Assembly: GCA_040387735.1 (NCBI GenBank)
Contig: JAZKDE010000065.1
Coordinates: 1-64,000 of the forward strand
From: Arcicella sp040387735
Lineage (GTDB): Bacteria > Bacteroidota > Bacteroidia > Cytophagales > Spirosomataceae
Direction of reading: 5' to 3'
Length of the DNA stretch: 64,000 nt
Positions 8,751 through 17,587 of the stretch are shown here, piece after piece. Both the position numbers and the translations under genes were made by a program. Each line of letters starts with the position of its first letter. Within the stretch, counting starts at the first letter, position 1. Under the pieces are notes generated by a model, which saw only the letters and a list, made by a program, of their open reading frames with translations, made no database searches and was not told the origin of the DNA.

Positions 8751-9038
8751 TTACGCTCCAAAATTGTTTATAAACTTACTGTATGCACTACAAACATCTT
8801 TATTAATCACAAATTTCAGGTTTCGCCCTTCCTTTTCCGAAATTAATAAATCAGCCTCAACCAATTGCTTTAAATGATGAGACATCGTTGATTGTGCCAA
8901 GTCAAACAATTCTAAAACTTCACCGCATTGTACACAGGACTGACGTTTACTAATGGTTTCCATTATTTTCAACCGGTACGGGTCCCCTAATGCTTTTGAT
9001 ATTTTTTCTACTTGTTTTATCGTTAAACTTTCAATCAT
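8751..9038 (-). CDS. ArsR-family winged-helix transcriptional regulator
   Basis: 95 residues, a single ArsR/SmtB-type HTH domain: KISKALGDPYRLKIMETISK, CVQCGEVLELFDLAQSTMSHHLKQL (recognition helix STMSHHLKQL), then the wing with SEKEGRNLKFVIN. Cys at the CVQC site could respond to metals or oxidants, but CVQCG is also common in redox-sensing or quinone-sensing members, so the inducer is open. It lies upstream of the SDR gene on the same strand. A palindrome at 9065-9086, just upstream of its own -7 element, suggests negative autoregulation. Confidence 0.9.
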   Translation of the reverse strand: MIESLTIKQVEKISKALGDPYRLKIMETISKRQSCVQCGEVLELFDLAQSTMSHHLKQLVEADLLISEKEGRNLKFVINKDVCSAYSKFINNFGA

Positions 9039-9042
9039 GGTT

Positions 9043-9050
9043 CAAAGATA
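9043..9050 (-). promoter_or_regulatory. Promoter -7 element of the arsR-like gene
   Basis: The minus strand reads TATCTTTG (Bacteroidota consensus TAnnTTTG) ending five bases before the ATG at 9038. A transcript would start almost on the start codon, so the mRNA is predicted to be leaderless or nearly so. The -33 region coincides with the palindrome at 9065-9086. Confidence 0.55.
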
Positions 9051-9531
9051 ATAGACGCTTTTTATATATCGAAACATTTCGATATATATTTTACAGTTAT
9101 TTTTGAAAACCCCAATACTTTTCAATAACTACCTAATAATCAAACATTTACAAATTATATTTCTTGTATCAATATTGATAAATCAAAAGACAAATCTTCA
9201 TTCTAATGCTCTTGTAAGATTCTTGACTAACTTTTATTGTATTGGTTAGACTGAATTTATTGTATTCCGCTGAATATCCAGACTCCAACTTGGCACATTC
9301 CAAATTAGTCGTAATATTTTTGTTTACCATTTCTGTACTATTTTTACGAATCTTGTCGGGAAACAAGATTGCTTGAAGCATTTATTAATCGTCTTGATAT
9401 AAGTATTTCGAGCGGTAAACGTTATAAAAAACACATTGAAAAGAAATAGTCATCGCCAAAATTTATAGCGTATTTTCCTATACAATGTTTAAATTGGTAC
9501 GCTCACATTTAACGTTATAAATTCGTAAATA
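9051..9531. other. Intergenic region between the arsR-like gene and the efflux two-component system
   Basis: Beyond the operator at 9065-9086 I see no convincing gene. A 70-codon minus-strand frame at 9169-9381 has no recognisable domain. A 13-base word T(A/T)AACGTTATAAA occurs twice, at 9416-9428 and 9509-9521, each centred on the palindrome AACGTT. It could be a binding site for the response regulator encoded at 9532, but this is weak. Confidence 0.4.
9065..9086. promoter_or_regulatory. Putative ArsR operator, copy 4 (autoregulatory)
   Basis: TATATC-GAAACATTTC-GATATA is the most symmetrical of the four sites. It overlaps the expected -33 position of the arsR-like promoter, so binding would block polymerase. 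Confidence 0.6.
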
Positions 9532-10212
9532 ATGAAAATATTAGTCATTGAAGATGATGAACGAATTGCGTCGCTGGTAAAGCGGGGTTTAGAGGAAAAT
9601 GGTTACGAAATAACTATCGCTTATGATGGTTTAACGGGTAAAAAATTGGCTTTACAAAATGATTATGATCTCATTATTACCGATATTATTTTGCCTAAAT
9701 TAAGTGGGTTGGAGCTGTGTAAAGAAATTCGAGCCGCTAAACCCGAAATGCTAATCATCATGTTGACTGCTTTAGGCACAACCGATGAAAAAGTGGAAGG
9801 ATTTGATGCAGGAGCGAATGATTATTTAGTAAAACCTTTTGATTTTAGAGAATTACACGTGCGTATCCGTGCTTTGACGACCCGCCCGAATAGAGCAGTC
9901 AAAAATCAAGGTTTTTTACTAAAATACGCTAACCTCGAACTAAATAATCAGACAAAAACCGTTAGTCGTTCGGGCGTAAATATCAATCTCACTCCCAAAG
10001 AATTCAAATTACTTGAATATATGATGCAAAATTGTGAGCGGATTCTATCAAGAACTGAAATTGCTGAAAAGGTCTGGGAAACCCACTTTGATACGGGGAC
10101 AAATTTCATTGACGTTTACATTAATTATCTCCGCAAGAAAATAGACCGAGATTTTGAACCAAAACTCATTCATACTAAATCTGGAATGGGATTTATCTTT
10201 AAAAGTGAATGA
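9532..10212 (+). CDS. OmpR-family response regulator (efflux-linked)
   Basis: 226 residues. The receiver domain (1-115) has the acidic pocket ED at 7-8, phospho-acceptor Asp51 in LIITDIILPKLSG, Thr79 and Lys101 (KPFDF). A C-terminal winged helix (about 128-224) has INLTPKEFKLLEYMM and FIDVYINYLRKKI. It overlaps the kinase gene by ATGA at 10209-10212, so the two are translationally coupled. It resembles CusR/RagA-type regulators. The directly following TolC/adaptor/RND genes suggest that it switches on metal efflux. Confidence 0.93.
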   Translation: MKILVIEDDERIASLVKRGLEENGYEITIAYDGLTGKKLALQNDYDLIITDIILPKLSGLELCKEIRAAKPEMLIIMLTALGTTDEKVEGFDAGANDYLVKPFDFRELHVRIRALTTRPNRAVKNQGFLLKYANLELNNQTKTVSRSGVNINLTPKEFKLLEYMMQNCERILSRTEIAEKVWETHFDTGTNFIDVYINYLRKKIDRDFEPKLIHTKSGMGFIFKSE

Positions 10213-11576
10213 AAATTAGAGAAAAATTAAGTCTTCTTTTTACCATCTTAACGGCGGCAATCTTAATGATATTTGCCGCTCTTATTTATTATTCCGCTCA
10301 TCAAAATAGGGAAATAGAATTTTATAACCGACTCAAAAAAGAGGCCGTAACCAAAGCAAATCTATTTTTTACGGCCAAAGTAAACGCCCAAACGCTACAA
10401 ACTATCTACAAAAATAATCGTGAAACCATCAATGAAGTTGAAGTAGCCATTTATGATACCAACTTCAATTTACTTTATCACGATGCACAAGATATTGATG
10501 TTGTGAAAGAAACTCCCCAAATGATTGATAAAATTCAGAAACGGCAAACCGTCAATTTTTATCAAAATGATTGGCAAGTTGTAGGCATTTTATTTCCGTT
10601 TGAGCAAAAGAAATACGTTGTTGTAGCCACCGCTTATGACCAATTCGGGTATCGGAAATTACAAAATATGAACGATACCATTCTCATTATTTTTGTTTGT
10701 TCCATCGCATTTATCTACATGGCTGGGCGTTTTTTTTCAAAAAAGGTTTTATCGCCAGTAACCGATATTGTTAATAAGGTAAAAAAAATCAGTGCATCAA
10801 ACCTTGATTTACGACTAAATCACAGCGTTGGAAAGGACGAATTGGCCGAATTAACCAATACTTTCAACCAGATGCTTGACCGACTGGAACATTCTTTCGA
10901 TGCTCAACAGCAATTTGTTTCTAATATTTCTCATGAATTGAGAACTCCACTCTCTTCGATGATTACAGAATTGGACCTTTCTACGCAAAAAGAACGGAGT
11001 GTTTTAGAATACAAATCGGTCATAAATCTCGCCTTAAAAGATGCCCAAAAATTAGCTCGACTTTCCAATAGTCTCCTTGATTTTGCGAAGGCAAGTTATG
11101 ATCCTTCAGAAATTTCTTTCCGAGAAATTCGTTTAGATGAAGTTTTATTAGATGCTCGCCAGCAAGTTCAACGCCAAAATCCAAGCTATCAAATTGATAT
11201 TCACTACGAAAAAGAATTTGAGAACGATAATGATATTTCGGTTCGGGGAAATGAATATTTATTGAAAGTTGCTTTCGCCAACCTTTTTGAAAATGGCTGT
11301 AAATTTTCATTGGATAACAATAGTGCGGTTTCCATCAACGTGAAAAAAGAGAACGTAATCCTCATCTTCAAAGACCACGGTTTTGGTATTTCACCCGAAG
11401 ATATTCTGAATATTTTCACCCCATTTTTTAGAGGAAATAATAAAAAATACGCCGATGGAAATGGGATAGGATTATCTTTGACCCAAAAAATCATTAAACT
11501 TCATGGAGGCAATATCTCCGTTGTTTCCCATCTTAACGAAGGCTCAATATTCACCCTTGAGTTGCCTCATATTTAG
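10209..11576 (+). CDS. Sensor histidine kinase with HAMP domain (efflux-linked)
   Basis: 455 residues. There are two membrane helices (about 8-29 and 155-176) around a periplasmic sensor loop of roughly 125 residues, then HAMP (about 178-230). The dimerisation/phosphotransfer domain has the H-box VSNISHELRTPLSSM with His242. The ATPase domain has the N-box ANLFENGCKFS, DHGFGISPED and GNGIGLSLTQ. The loop has no obvious His/Met metal cluster, so the signal cannot be read directly. Coupled to the response regulator by a 4-base overlap. Probably reports periplasmic metal or envelope stress to the efflux genes downstream. Confidence 0.93.
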   Translation: MKIREKLSLLFTILTAAILMIFAALIYYSAHQNREIEFYNRLKKEAVTKANLFFTAKVNAQTLQTIYKNNRETINEVEVAIYDTNFNLLYHDAQDIDVVKETPQMIDKIQKRQTVNFYQNDWQVVGILFPFEQKKYVVVATAYDQFGYRKLQNMNDTILIIFVCSIAFIYMAGRFFSKKVLSPVTDIVNKVKKISASNLDLRLNHSVGKDELAELTNTFNQMLDRLEHSFDAQQQFVSNISHELRTPLSSMITELDLSTQKERSVLEYKSVINLALKDAQKLARLSNSLLDFAKASYDPSEISFREIRLDEVLLDARQQVQRQNPSYQIDIHYEKEFENDNDISVRGNEYLLKVAFANLFENGCKFSLDNNSAVSINVKKENVILIFKDHGFGISPEDILNIFTPFFRGNNKKYADGNGIGLSLTQKIIKLHGGNISVVSHLNEGSIFTLELPHI

Positions 11577-11589
11577 ACAAAAGTGTCTC

Positions 11590-11611
11590 TAATAATTTTC
11601 TAATAATTTTC
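11590..11611 (+). promoter_or_regulatory. Tandem 11-base direct repeat, possible response-regulator site
   Basis: TAATAATTTTC occurs twice head to tail (11590-11600 and 11601-11611), followed by a partial third copy. OmpR-family regulators usually bind direct repeats with a 10-11 base period. It lies 77 bases upstream of the TolC-like gene and about 37 bases before a near -7 element (GAGATTTG, 11649-11656). Confidence 0.4.
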
Positions 11612-11687
11612 TAAAAGCTATCTAACCAAGATTCCTTCCTTATAATCTGAGATTTGCACTCTAATTTTTATATTCAAAATAACAGGT

Positions 11688-12932
11688 ATGAGTTTTAAAG
11701 GGTTAATGATAACAGTAGGGATATCGCTTGCATTGAGTATTTTACCCGCATCTGCTCAAAATCATTACAATCTTCAGGAGGCTTTAAGAGCAGCAAAGGA
11801 AAGCAATCCAATTCTCAAAACACAGCAATTTAATCGAGCTATTGCGGATGCAGACGTTGTCAGTTCCCAATTACGCCCTAATCCGAAATTAAACAATCAA
11901 TCTTTATTGCTTCTCAAACCGTCGTTATATCCCAATAATACCGACTGGTACAGCCCACAAAATCGGCAAGTTTGGTGGCAATTAACGAAGGTTATTCAAA
12001 CGCCATCTCTAAGAAAATCTAAGATTGAATACGCTCAACAAAATACAATTTTGTCGCAAAAAGTATATAATGAAGTGGTTCGAAATGTATTACAGGACGT
12101 GGCGTTGAAGTGGCTTGATGTATGGATGGCAAAAAAGCAGTTGGATATTTTGCAAATTGCCAAAAATAATACGGATAGTTTAGCCACAATCAATAGAATT
12201 AGATTGGACAAACAAGTAATTACTTCCACAGACCTTATTCGGACGGAATTATTGGCCAATCAATATGCTCTTTTACAGAAAACTAATGAACAAATTTATA
12301 AGAGTGAATTAAGTAATTTGAAGTTTTTATTGGGGACAACCGAAGAAGATATTGACATAGACTTCAACGATAATTTTGCGTTTGCCTATTCTTCCGACTT
12401 AGATTCTCTATTGCAGCAAACACTCATAAACAGAACAGATGTCTTAGCTTCAAAGAGTACCATAAAAGTAGCTGATGCCAATATTAACCTTCAAAAAGCA
12501 CTCGCAATACCACAACCAGAACTAGGAGTTATCTATAACCCACAAAATACTATTCCATATTTTGGGATATATGGTACGATTGAACTGCCATTTTTTTCCC
12601 GAAATCAAGGGGAAATCCAAAAACAGGCTGAACAAGGTTTACAAACGACTCTTTTTCAAATACAAATTGAACTTTCAATTGCCTACAAAAGCTATCTCCT
12701 CCAAAAACAAAATATTCAAAACTTCAAGGATTTATTATCAAAATCAGAAACTATTTTGAGTAGCGTAAAATATTCTTATTTGCACGGCGGAACAACGATT
12801 GTCGATTTCTTGGAAGCTCAACGGAGTTGGTTAGACACCCAACAGCAGTATTACAATAGCTTACAGCAATACCGCCAAAGCTATATTCGATTATTATATA
12901 CATCAGGACTTATCAATAAAATGGCACAATAA
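11688..12932 (+). CDS. TolC/CusC-family outer-membrane efflux channel
   Basis: 414 residues with a signal peptide (about 1-24, ending ASAQ). The mature chain shows the two repeated helical halves of outer-membrane factors: YNLQEALRAAKESNPIL at the start and a second half with INLQKALAIPQPELGVIYNP. A C-terminal part follows with YLHGGTTIVDFLEAQRSWLD, the family's equatorial/loop signature. There is no lipobox, unlike CusC itself. It starts the structural part of the operon and would form the outer-membrane exit duct for the RND pump. The adaptor gene starts four bases after its stop. Confidence 0.9.
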   Translation: MSFKGLMITVGISLALSILPASAQNHYNLQEALRAAKESNPILKTQQFNRAIADADVVSSQLRPNPKLNNQSLLLLKPSLYPNNTDWYSPQNRQVWWQLTKVIQTPSLRKSKIEYAQQNTILSQKVYNEVVRNVLQDVALKWLDVWMAKKQLDILQIAKNNTDSLATINRIRLDKQVITSTDLIRTELLANQYALLQKTNEQIYKSELSNLKFLLGTTEEDIDIDFNDNFAFAYSSDLDSLLQQTLINRTDVLASKSTIKVADANINLQKALAIPQPELGVIYNPQNTIPYFGIYGTIELPFFSRNQGEIQKQAEQGLQTTLFQIQIELSIAYKSYLLQKQNIQNFKDLLSKSETILSSVKYSYLHGGTTIVDFLEAQRSWLDTQQQYYNSLQQYRQSYIRLLYTSGLINKMAQ

Positions 12933-12936
12933 TATC

Positions 12937-13983
12937 ATGAAAAATAATTTCATTAATTTACTACTATCCCTGCTTCTTTTGGCTTGCGGAGCAAAAGAGA
13001 ATAAACCGATTAAGAAAGAGAATTTACTGCCTCAAGTAAAAGACAACGGCAATGAGATAGTATTTCCCAATCCTAAAAGTGCCGTATTTTTTGAAACCGA
13101 AATGATTGGTAGCTCATCCCTCAATGCTGAGATTGCAGCTCCTGCCAAAGTATCCGCAACGGTTGTTTCTTCCCGAGAAGGTGCTTCTCAAAATATCATT
13201 CTTTTTGAGGATTCTGAATTGGCAACCAATTACACTTCTCTGCTGCAGCATTTACAAAATATCAAGCAAAAAGCGGTCATTATCCAACAAAAACAAGCCA
13301 TCATTGCCCGTAAAAAAGTAGAAGTTAATCGTTTTGAAGATTTGCTTAAAAACGGGGCGGGAACAGGAAAAGATTTAGCCAATGCACAAGTAGATTTATT
13401 GAGTGCTGATACTGAGTTGGCATTGGTACAAAATGACTTGGCCAATGAAAAAACGGCCATTATTGAACACGAAACCAAACTCAAAACGGGTGGATTTAAT
13501 CCGCAAGTACTGTTGAAATCACCCGCAGGAAAAGCATTTATCATTTGTGATATTCCCGAAAATCAGATTAGTAGAATCAAAGAAGGAGGCAATTGTATTT
13601 TGCAATTTACCGCATTCCCGAATGAAAAATTTACGGGAAAAATTGAAGACGTAGCAGATATGATTGACCAATCTACCCGAATGATGAAGCTCCGAGTTAG
13701 CATTAATAATTCAAGTCAGAAACTTAAAGCGGGAATGTTTGCGACGGTTTCTTTTGGAATAAATGAAGGTAAAAACATCAATATCAGTAAAAATTCACTC
13801 ATCACTGTTCAAGGAAGAAATTATGTCTTTGTCAAAAATGGAACGAGTAATTTTGAGCGAAAAGAAGTTGCCATCGGAACTCAAGTTGGTGATAGAATTG
13901 TGGTTTTTAATGGATTAAGTAATGGTGCAGAAGTAGCCGTAAAAGGGGTTATGCAATTGAAAGGATTAAGCTTTGGGTATTAG
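12937..13983 (+). CDS. RND efflux periplasmic adaptor (membrane-fusion protein), lipoprotein
   Basis: 348 residues. Lipoprotein signal with lipobox LLAC (Cys17), so it is anchored to the inner membrane from the outside. The short coiled-coil hairpin is around residues 105-180 (QQKQAIIARKKVEVNRFEDL and LANAQVDLLSADTELALVQ). It is flanked by lipoyl-like and beta-barrel parts (GNCILQFTAFPNEKFTGKIE) and a membrane-proximal end with NYVFVKNGTSNFERKEVAIG. This is the CusB/CzcB-like HlyD_D23 family. There is no His/Met-rich N-terminal extension, so metal type is set elsewhere. It joins the pump at 14399 and the channel at 11688. Confidence 0.9.
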   Translation: MKNNFINLLLSLLLLACGAKENKPIKKENLLPQVKDNGNEIVFPNPKSAVFFETEMIGSSSLNAEIAAPAKVSATVVSSREGASQNIILFEDSELATNYTSLLQHLQNIKQKAVIIQQKQAIIARKKVEVNRFEDLLKNGAGTGKDLANAQVDLLSADTELALVQNDLANEKTAIIEHETKLKTGGFNPQVLLKSPAGKAFIICDIPENQISRIKEGGNCILQFTAFPNEKFTGKIEDVADMIDQSTRMMKLRVSINNSSQKLKAGMFATVSFGINEGKNINISKNSLITVQGRNYVFVKNGTSNFERKEVAIGTQVGDRIVVFNGLSNGAEVAVKGVMQLKGLSFGY

Positions 13984-14014
13984 CCATTCATTTTAAACAT
14001 AAAATCTGCCATTA

Positions 14015-14082
14015 TTTGGGATGTTTTATCAAGCGTAATTTCTCCTATATTTTTGAAAATTGTAGTACAAAAACATCTCAAA
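14015..14082 (+). promoter_or_regulatory. Spacer with stem-loop and -7 element before the DUF190-pump pair
   Basis: 14015-14027 can pair with 14070-14082 (13 bp including one G-T pair, 42-base loop). Inside the loop, TATTTTTG (14048-14055) matches the TAnnTTTG promoter element, 41 bases before the DUF190 start. The pair DUF190-pump may thus have its own promoter as well as read-through from 11688. Confidence 0.4.
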
Positions 14083-14095
14083 ATTAAAACGTAGT

Positions 14096-14398
14096 ATGCT
14101 TCAAGCCCAAATATTCATCGACCAAGACGAGTTGCTTGGTTCTTCAACTTTACAAGAATTTATTATCCAATTCTTGATTGCTCAAAAAGTTAAGGGTTTG
14201 ACCGTTTTCAAGGGAATTTCAGGTTTTGGTGCAAATCAGCACTTCAATCGACCAAACGATTTATTTAGCTTCGATGAGATACCAATTTTGATAACTTTCA
14301 TCGACGATACCGAGAAAGTTAAATCAGCCTTAACCGCTCTGAGAGCAACCGTAAAAAGCGGATTTATTATTACCAACGAAGTTGATCAGTGGAAATAA
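14096..14398 (+). CDS. DUF190 (PII-like) protein
   Basis: 100 residues, one DUF190 domain, which folds like PII signalling proteins. It has LQEFIIQFLIAQKVKGLTVF, KGISGFGAN followed by the flexible T-loop equivalent, then PILITFIDDTEKVKSAL. The stop codon touches the ATG of the RND pump (TAA then ATG at 14399), so expression is coupled. PII-like proteins sense nucleotides or small anions and control transporters, so a role as a cytosolic gate or sensor for the pump is a reasonable inference. I know of no direct proof for this family with CzcA-type pumps. Confidence 0.88.
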   Translation: MLQAQIFIDQDELLGSSTLQEFIIQFLIAQKVKGLTVFKGISGFGANQHFNRPNDLFSFDEIPILITFIDDTEKVKSALTALRATVKSGFIITNEVDQWK

Positions 14399-17300
14399 AT
14401 GATAAAGAATTTATTAATATTTAGTTTACGCAATAGATGGATTGTCATTGCGATTAGTACTGTACTCATGGCGATTGGGTACTGGTGTTTTACTCAACTT
14501 AAAATTGAAGCCTATCCCGATATTGCCGATACCTGCGTCATTGTGGTGGCACAGTATGAAGGTAGAGCCGCCGAAGAAGTTGAGCAACAAGTTACCGTTC
14601 CGATTGAACGTGCTTTGCAAAATACGCCCAATGTATTAGACCGTAGAAGTCGTACTATTTTTGGTTTGGCGGTAGTCCAATTAACCTTTAAGGATGGAAC
14701 TGACGATTATTTTGCCCGTCAGCAAGTCCTTGAACGCCTTAGCGGTGCTTCTTTACCCGCTGGTGTTGCCCCAGAATTAGCTCCTTTGAGTACAGCAGTT
14801 GGTGAAATTTATCGTTATGTGGTCGAAGCTCCCGCCAATTTTAGTCAGACAGAATTGAGAGATTTGCAGGATTGGGTAATTAAACCTGCCCTTTTGCAAG
14901 TTCCTGGCATTGCGGATGTAGTAACTTTTGGTGGTCCACTCAAGCAATTTCATATTATTACAGCTCCCGAAAAATTAAGAAAATACAACCTCACGCTGCA
15001 AGATGTTACCGATGCTGTAAATGTGAACAACCAAAATACAGGTGGAAATATTGTGGCTCGTGGTGGACAGGGTTTTGCTGTTCGTGGATTGGGAGCAATT
15101 AAGACCGAGCGGGATATTCAAAATATTGTGCTAAAATCGGATAACGGAATGCCCGTTTTCGTTCGTGACGTGGCAACGGTTGAGATTACACCACCACCGC
15201 CAAGTGGCGTTTTAGGCTATACGGTTACGAAAGATAGTCTCGATGTAAATAGTGGTGTAGAAGGAATTATTTTGCTGAGACGTTATCAAAATCCGAGTGA
15301 AGTCTTAAAATTATTGAAAGATAAAATGACGGATTTACAGGAAAGTGAATTGCCCGAAGGAGTTCATTTACGCCCACTGTACGACCGTAGTTTTTTGATT
15401 GACCACTCGTTAGAGACAGTCGCTCATACCTTATTTGAAGGTATTTCAATTGTTATTATTTTATTAATTTTCTTTCTGGGAAGCGTCCGAAGTGCCATTG
15501 TTGTGGCATTAACCATTCCTTTTTCATTACTTTTTGCATTCATTTTGATGCGTTTGACGGGTATTCCCGCCAATTTACTTTCATTGGGAGCAATTGACTT
15601 TGGGATTATCGTTGATGGAGCTTGTTTAATGGCCGAACACCTCATTCGGAAATATCGAACGGCAACTATTGAGGAAAAGAGACAAGGTATTATCACCATT
15701 ACTTTGCACGCCGCCCAAGAAGTGGGACGAGAAATATTTTTCTCCGTCACCATTATCATTTTGGCGTATATGCCCATTTTGTTGATGACCAGAGTGGAAG
15801 GTAAGCTTTTTTCACCAATGGCACTGACGTTGGCCTTCGCCGTTATTGGGTCAATGTTGGCCGCACTTACTTTTATCCCCGTTTTAATATCTTTTAGTTA
15901 TAAAAAAGACTTAGCGAATTTAGAAAAACCAATGAAAGAACATAAAAACTATGTCTTGGATTTTCTGGCTAAAATTTACGCTAAGTCTTTGGAAAAACTG
16001 CTGAAATATTACAAAAGAACGGTAATTTTCGGTTTTAGCGTAGTCGCTATTTTTATCATGTTTGGGTTAAAATTAGGAACAGAATTTTTACCAACGTTAG
16101 ATGAAGGTTCTATCTTTTTAAGGGGAAATTTTCCTGCGGGAATTACCATTCAAGAAAATGCGAGTTATGCTCCTAAAATCAGAAAAATCATTGCCCAATA
16201 TCCCCAAATAGCTTTTGTCATTACTCAAACGGGTCGCAACGATGATGGAACTGACCCTTTCCCTGCTAATAGAAATGAAATTTTAGTGGGTTTAAAAGAC
16301 TATAATTTATGGAGTAAAACTATTTCTAAAAAAGAATTAGTTGATAAAATAAAGACGGATTTACAGCAACAATTACCTTCCGTTACTTTCTCTTCGGGAC
16401 AACCAATCATTGACCAAGTTATGGAGATTGTAACGGGTAGTGCTGCTGACCTTGCGATTTCAGTTGTGGGAGAAGACCTAACAATGATGCGACAAAAAGC
16501 CGATAGCATTGCCGTAATCGTGAAACAAACCACAGGAGCGGATAATGTAAATATTGAACAAGAAGGCCCACAAGACCAATTAGCCATCAATATAAATCGG
16601 GAATCGGCGGCACGTTTTGGCATAAATGTCGCTGATATTCAAAATATGATTGAAGCTGCCATTGGTGGAAAAACCATCTCAACATTGTACGACGGAACCA
16701 AGCGTTATGATATTGTGGTTCGTTTTTTACCGCAATACCGTAATTCTATTGATGCTATCAAAGAAATATTGGTGCCATCAGCCAATGGGGCTTTAATTCC
16801 AATGAACCAACTGGCTGAAATTCATTTTGTGGAAGGACAAACCAATATTTATCGGTACGGCAGTAAAAGAATGGCAACCGTTCGGACGAATATAAAAGGA
16901 CGTGATCAAGGTGGATTTGTCAAAGAATTACAAGCTAAAATTGATGCTCAAATTCACGTTCCGAAAGGCTATAATATCATTTATGGCGGTCAATACGAAA
17001 ACTTAGAACGAGCAGGAAAACAATTAGCTTTTACCATTCCACTAACGATTCTTTTAGTGTTCATTTTTTTATTTATGTTGTTCAAAAACTTACCGAATAC
17101 TTTAGTAACCATGAGCTGTATATTATTTGCTTTGGGCGGAGGAATTATTGCTCTGTTAATGCGAGGATATTATTTTAACGTTTCAGCGGGGGTAGGTTTT
17201 GTTAGTATATTTGGTATTTCAGTCATGGCGGGTGTGTTATTGGTTTCTGCCATTAATCGAGGCAAAGGACTTGGAGAAAGAGACTTGCTACAAAATGTAT

Positions 17301-17539
17301 TGATTGCTTCTAAAGAACAACTACGAGCCTTACTTTCAATCTTGGTAGTTGCCATTGTTGGACTGGTTCCTGCGGCTATTTCATCGGGGATTGGCTCTGA
17401 CGTGCAACGCCCATTGGCTACGGTTATTATTGGCGGCTTAACGAGTACTTTAATTTTTGCACCCATTCTTCTTCCACCGCTTTATTTGTGGTTAGAGAAA
17501 GCTAAAAAAGTACCACCGAGTAACAATGAAGTAGAATAA
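14399..17539 (+). CDS. CzcA-type heavy-metal RND efflux pump
   Basis: 1046 residues, full length for the HME-RND family. It has 12 membrane helices in the usual 1+5 / 1+5 arrangement with two large periplasmic loops. Helix 4 carries DFGIIVDGACLMAE, with Asp400, Asp406 and Glu413. This pattern is typical of divalent-cation pumps (Zn, Co, Ni, Cd; CzcA/CnrA). Cu/Ag pumps such as CusA differ at these positions. The pump uses proton influx to drive metal out through the adaptor and the TolC-like channel encoded upstream. It is co-transcribed with DUF190. Metal specificity is inferred from the helix-4 motif only. Confidence 0.93.
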   Translation: MIKNLLIFSLRNRWIVIAISTVLMAIGYWCFTQLKIEAYPDIADTCVIVVAQYEGRAAEEVEQQVTVPIERALQNTPNVLDRRSRTIFGLAVVQLTFKDGTDDYFARQQVLERLSGASLPAGVAPELAPLSTAVGEIYRYVVEAPANFSQTELRDLQDWVIKPALLQVPGIADVVTFGGPLKQFHIITAPEKLRKYNLTLQDVTDAVNVNNQNTGGNIVARGGQGFAVRGLGAIKTERDIQNIVLKSDNGMPVFVRDVATVEITPPPPSGVLGYTVTKDSLDVNSGVEGIILLRRYQNPSEVLKLLKDKMTDLQESELPEGVHLRPLYDRSFLIDHSLETVAHTLFEGISIVIILLIFFLGSVRSAIVVALTIPFSLLFAFILMRLTGIPANLLSLGAIDFGIIVDGACLMAEHLIRKYRTATIEEKRQGIITITLHAAQEVGREIFFSVTIIILAYMPILLMTRVEGKLFSPMALTLAFAVIGSMLAALTFIPVLISFSYKKDLANLEKPMKEHKNYVLDFLAKIYAKSLEKLLKYYKRTVIFGFSVVAIFIMFGLKLGTEFLPTLDEGSIFLRGNFPAGITIQENASYAPKIRKIIAQYPQIAFVITQTGRNDDGTDPFPANRNEILVGLKDYNLWSKTISKKELVDKIKTDLQQQLPSVTFSSGQPIIDQVMEIVTGSAADLAISVVGEDLTMMRQKADSIAVIVKQTTGADNVNIEQEGPQDQLAININRESAARFGINVADIQNMIEAAIGGKTISTLYDGTKRYDIVVRFLPQYRNSIDAIKEILVPSANGALIPMNQLAEIHFVEGQTNIYRYGSKRMATVRTNIKGRDQGGFVKELQAKIDAQIHVPKGYNIIYGGQYENLERAGKQLAFTIPLTILLVFIFLFMLFKNLPNTLVTMSCILFALGGGIIALLMRGYYFNVSAGVGFVSIFGISVMAGVLLVSAINRGKGLGERDLLQNVLIASKEQLRALLSILVVAIVGLVPAAISSGIGSDVQRPLATVIIGGLTSTLIFAPILLPPLYLWLEKAKKVPPSNNEVE

Positions 17540-17548
17540 TTTTACAGT

Positions 17549-17556
17549 TAGTTTTG
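17549..17556 (+). promoter_or_regulatory. Possible internal promoter -7 element
   Basis: TAGTTTTG matches TAnnTTTG, 32 bases before the start of the His/Gly-tailed protein at 17588. I see no clear -33 partner. It could give that last gene of the efflux operon its own transcript. Confidence 0.35.
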
Positions 17557-17587
17557 ATATTTATGACAACGTTAATTATCTAAAAAC

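Noticed and set aside
9169..9381. 70-codon minus-strand frame in the gap before the response regulator
   Set aside because: No domain, signal peptide or conserved-looking composition, no promoter or partner gene; the frame is probably chance in AT-rich DNA.
11688..17539. Copper/silver (Cus) assignment for the efflux operon
   Set aside because: The pump helix 4 has the DFG...D...E pattern of divalent-cation pumps, and the adaptor has no Met/His-rich N-terminus. So a Czc/Cnr-like label fits better.
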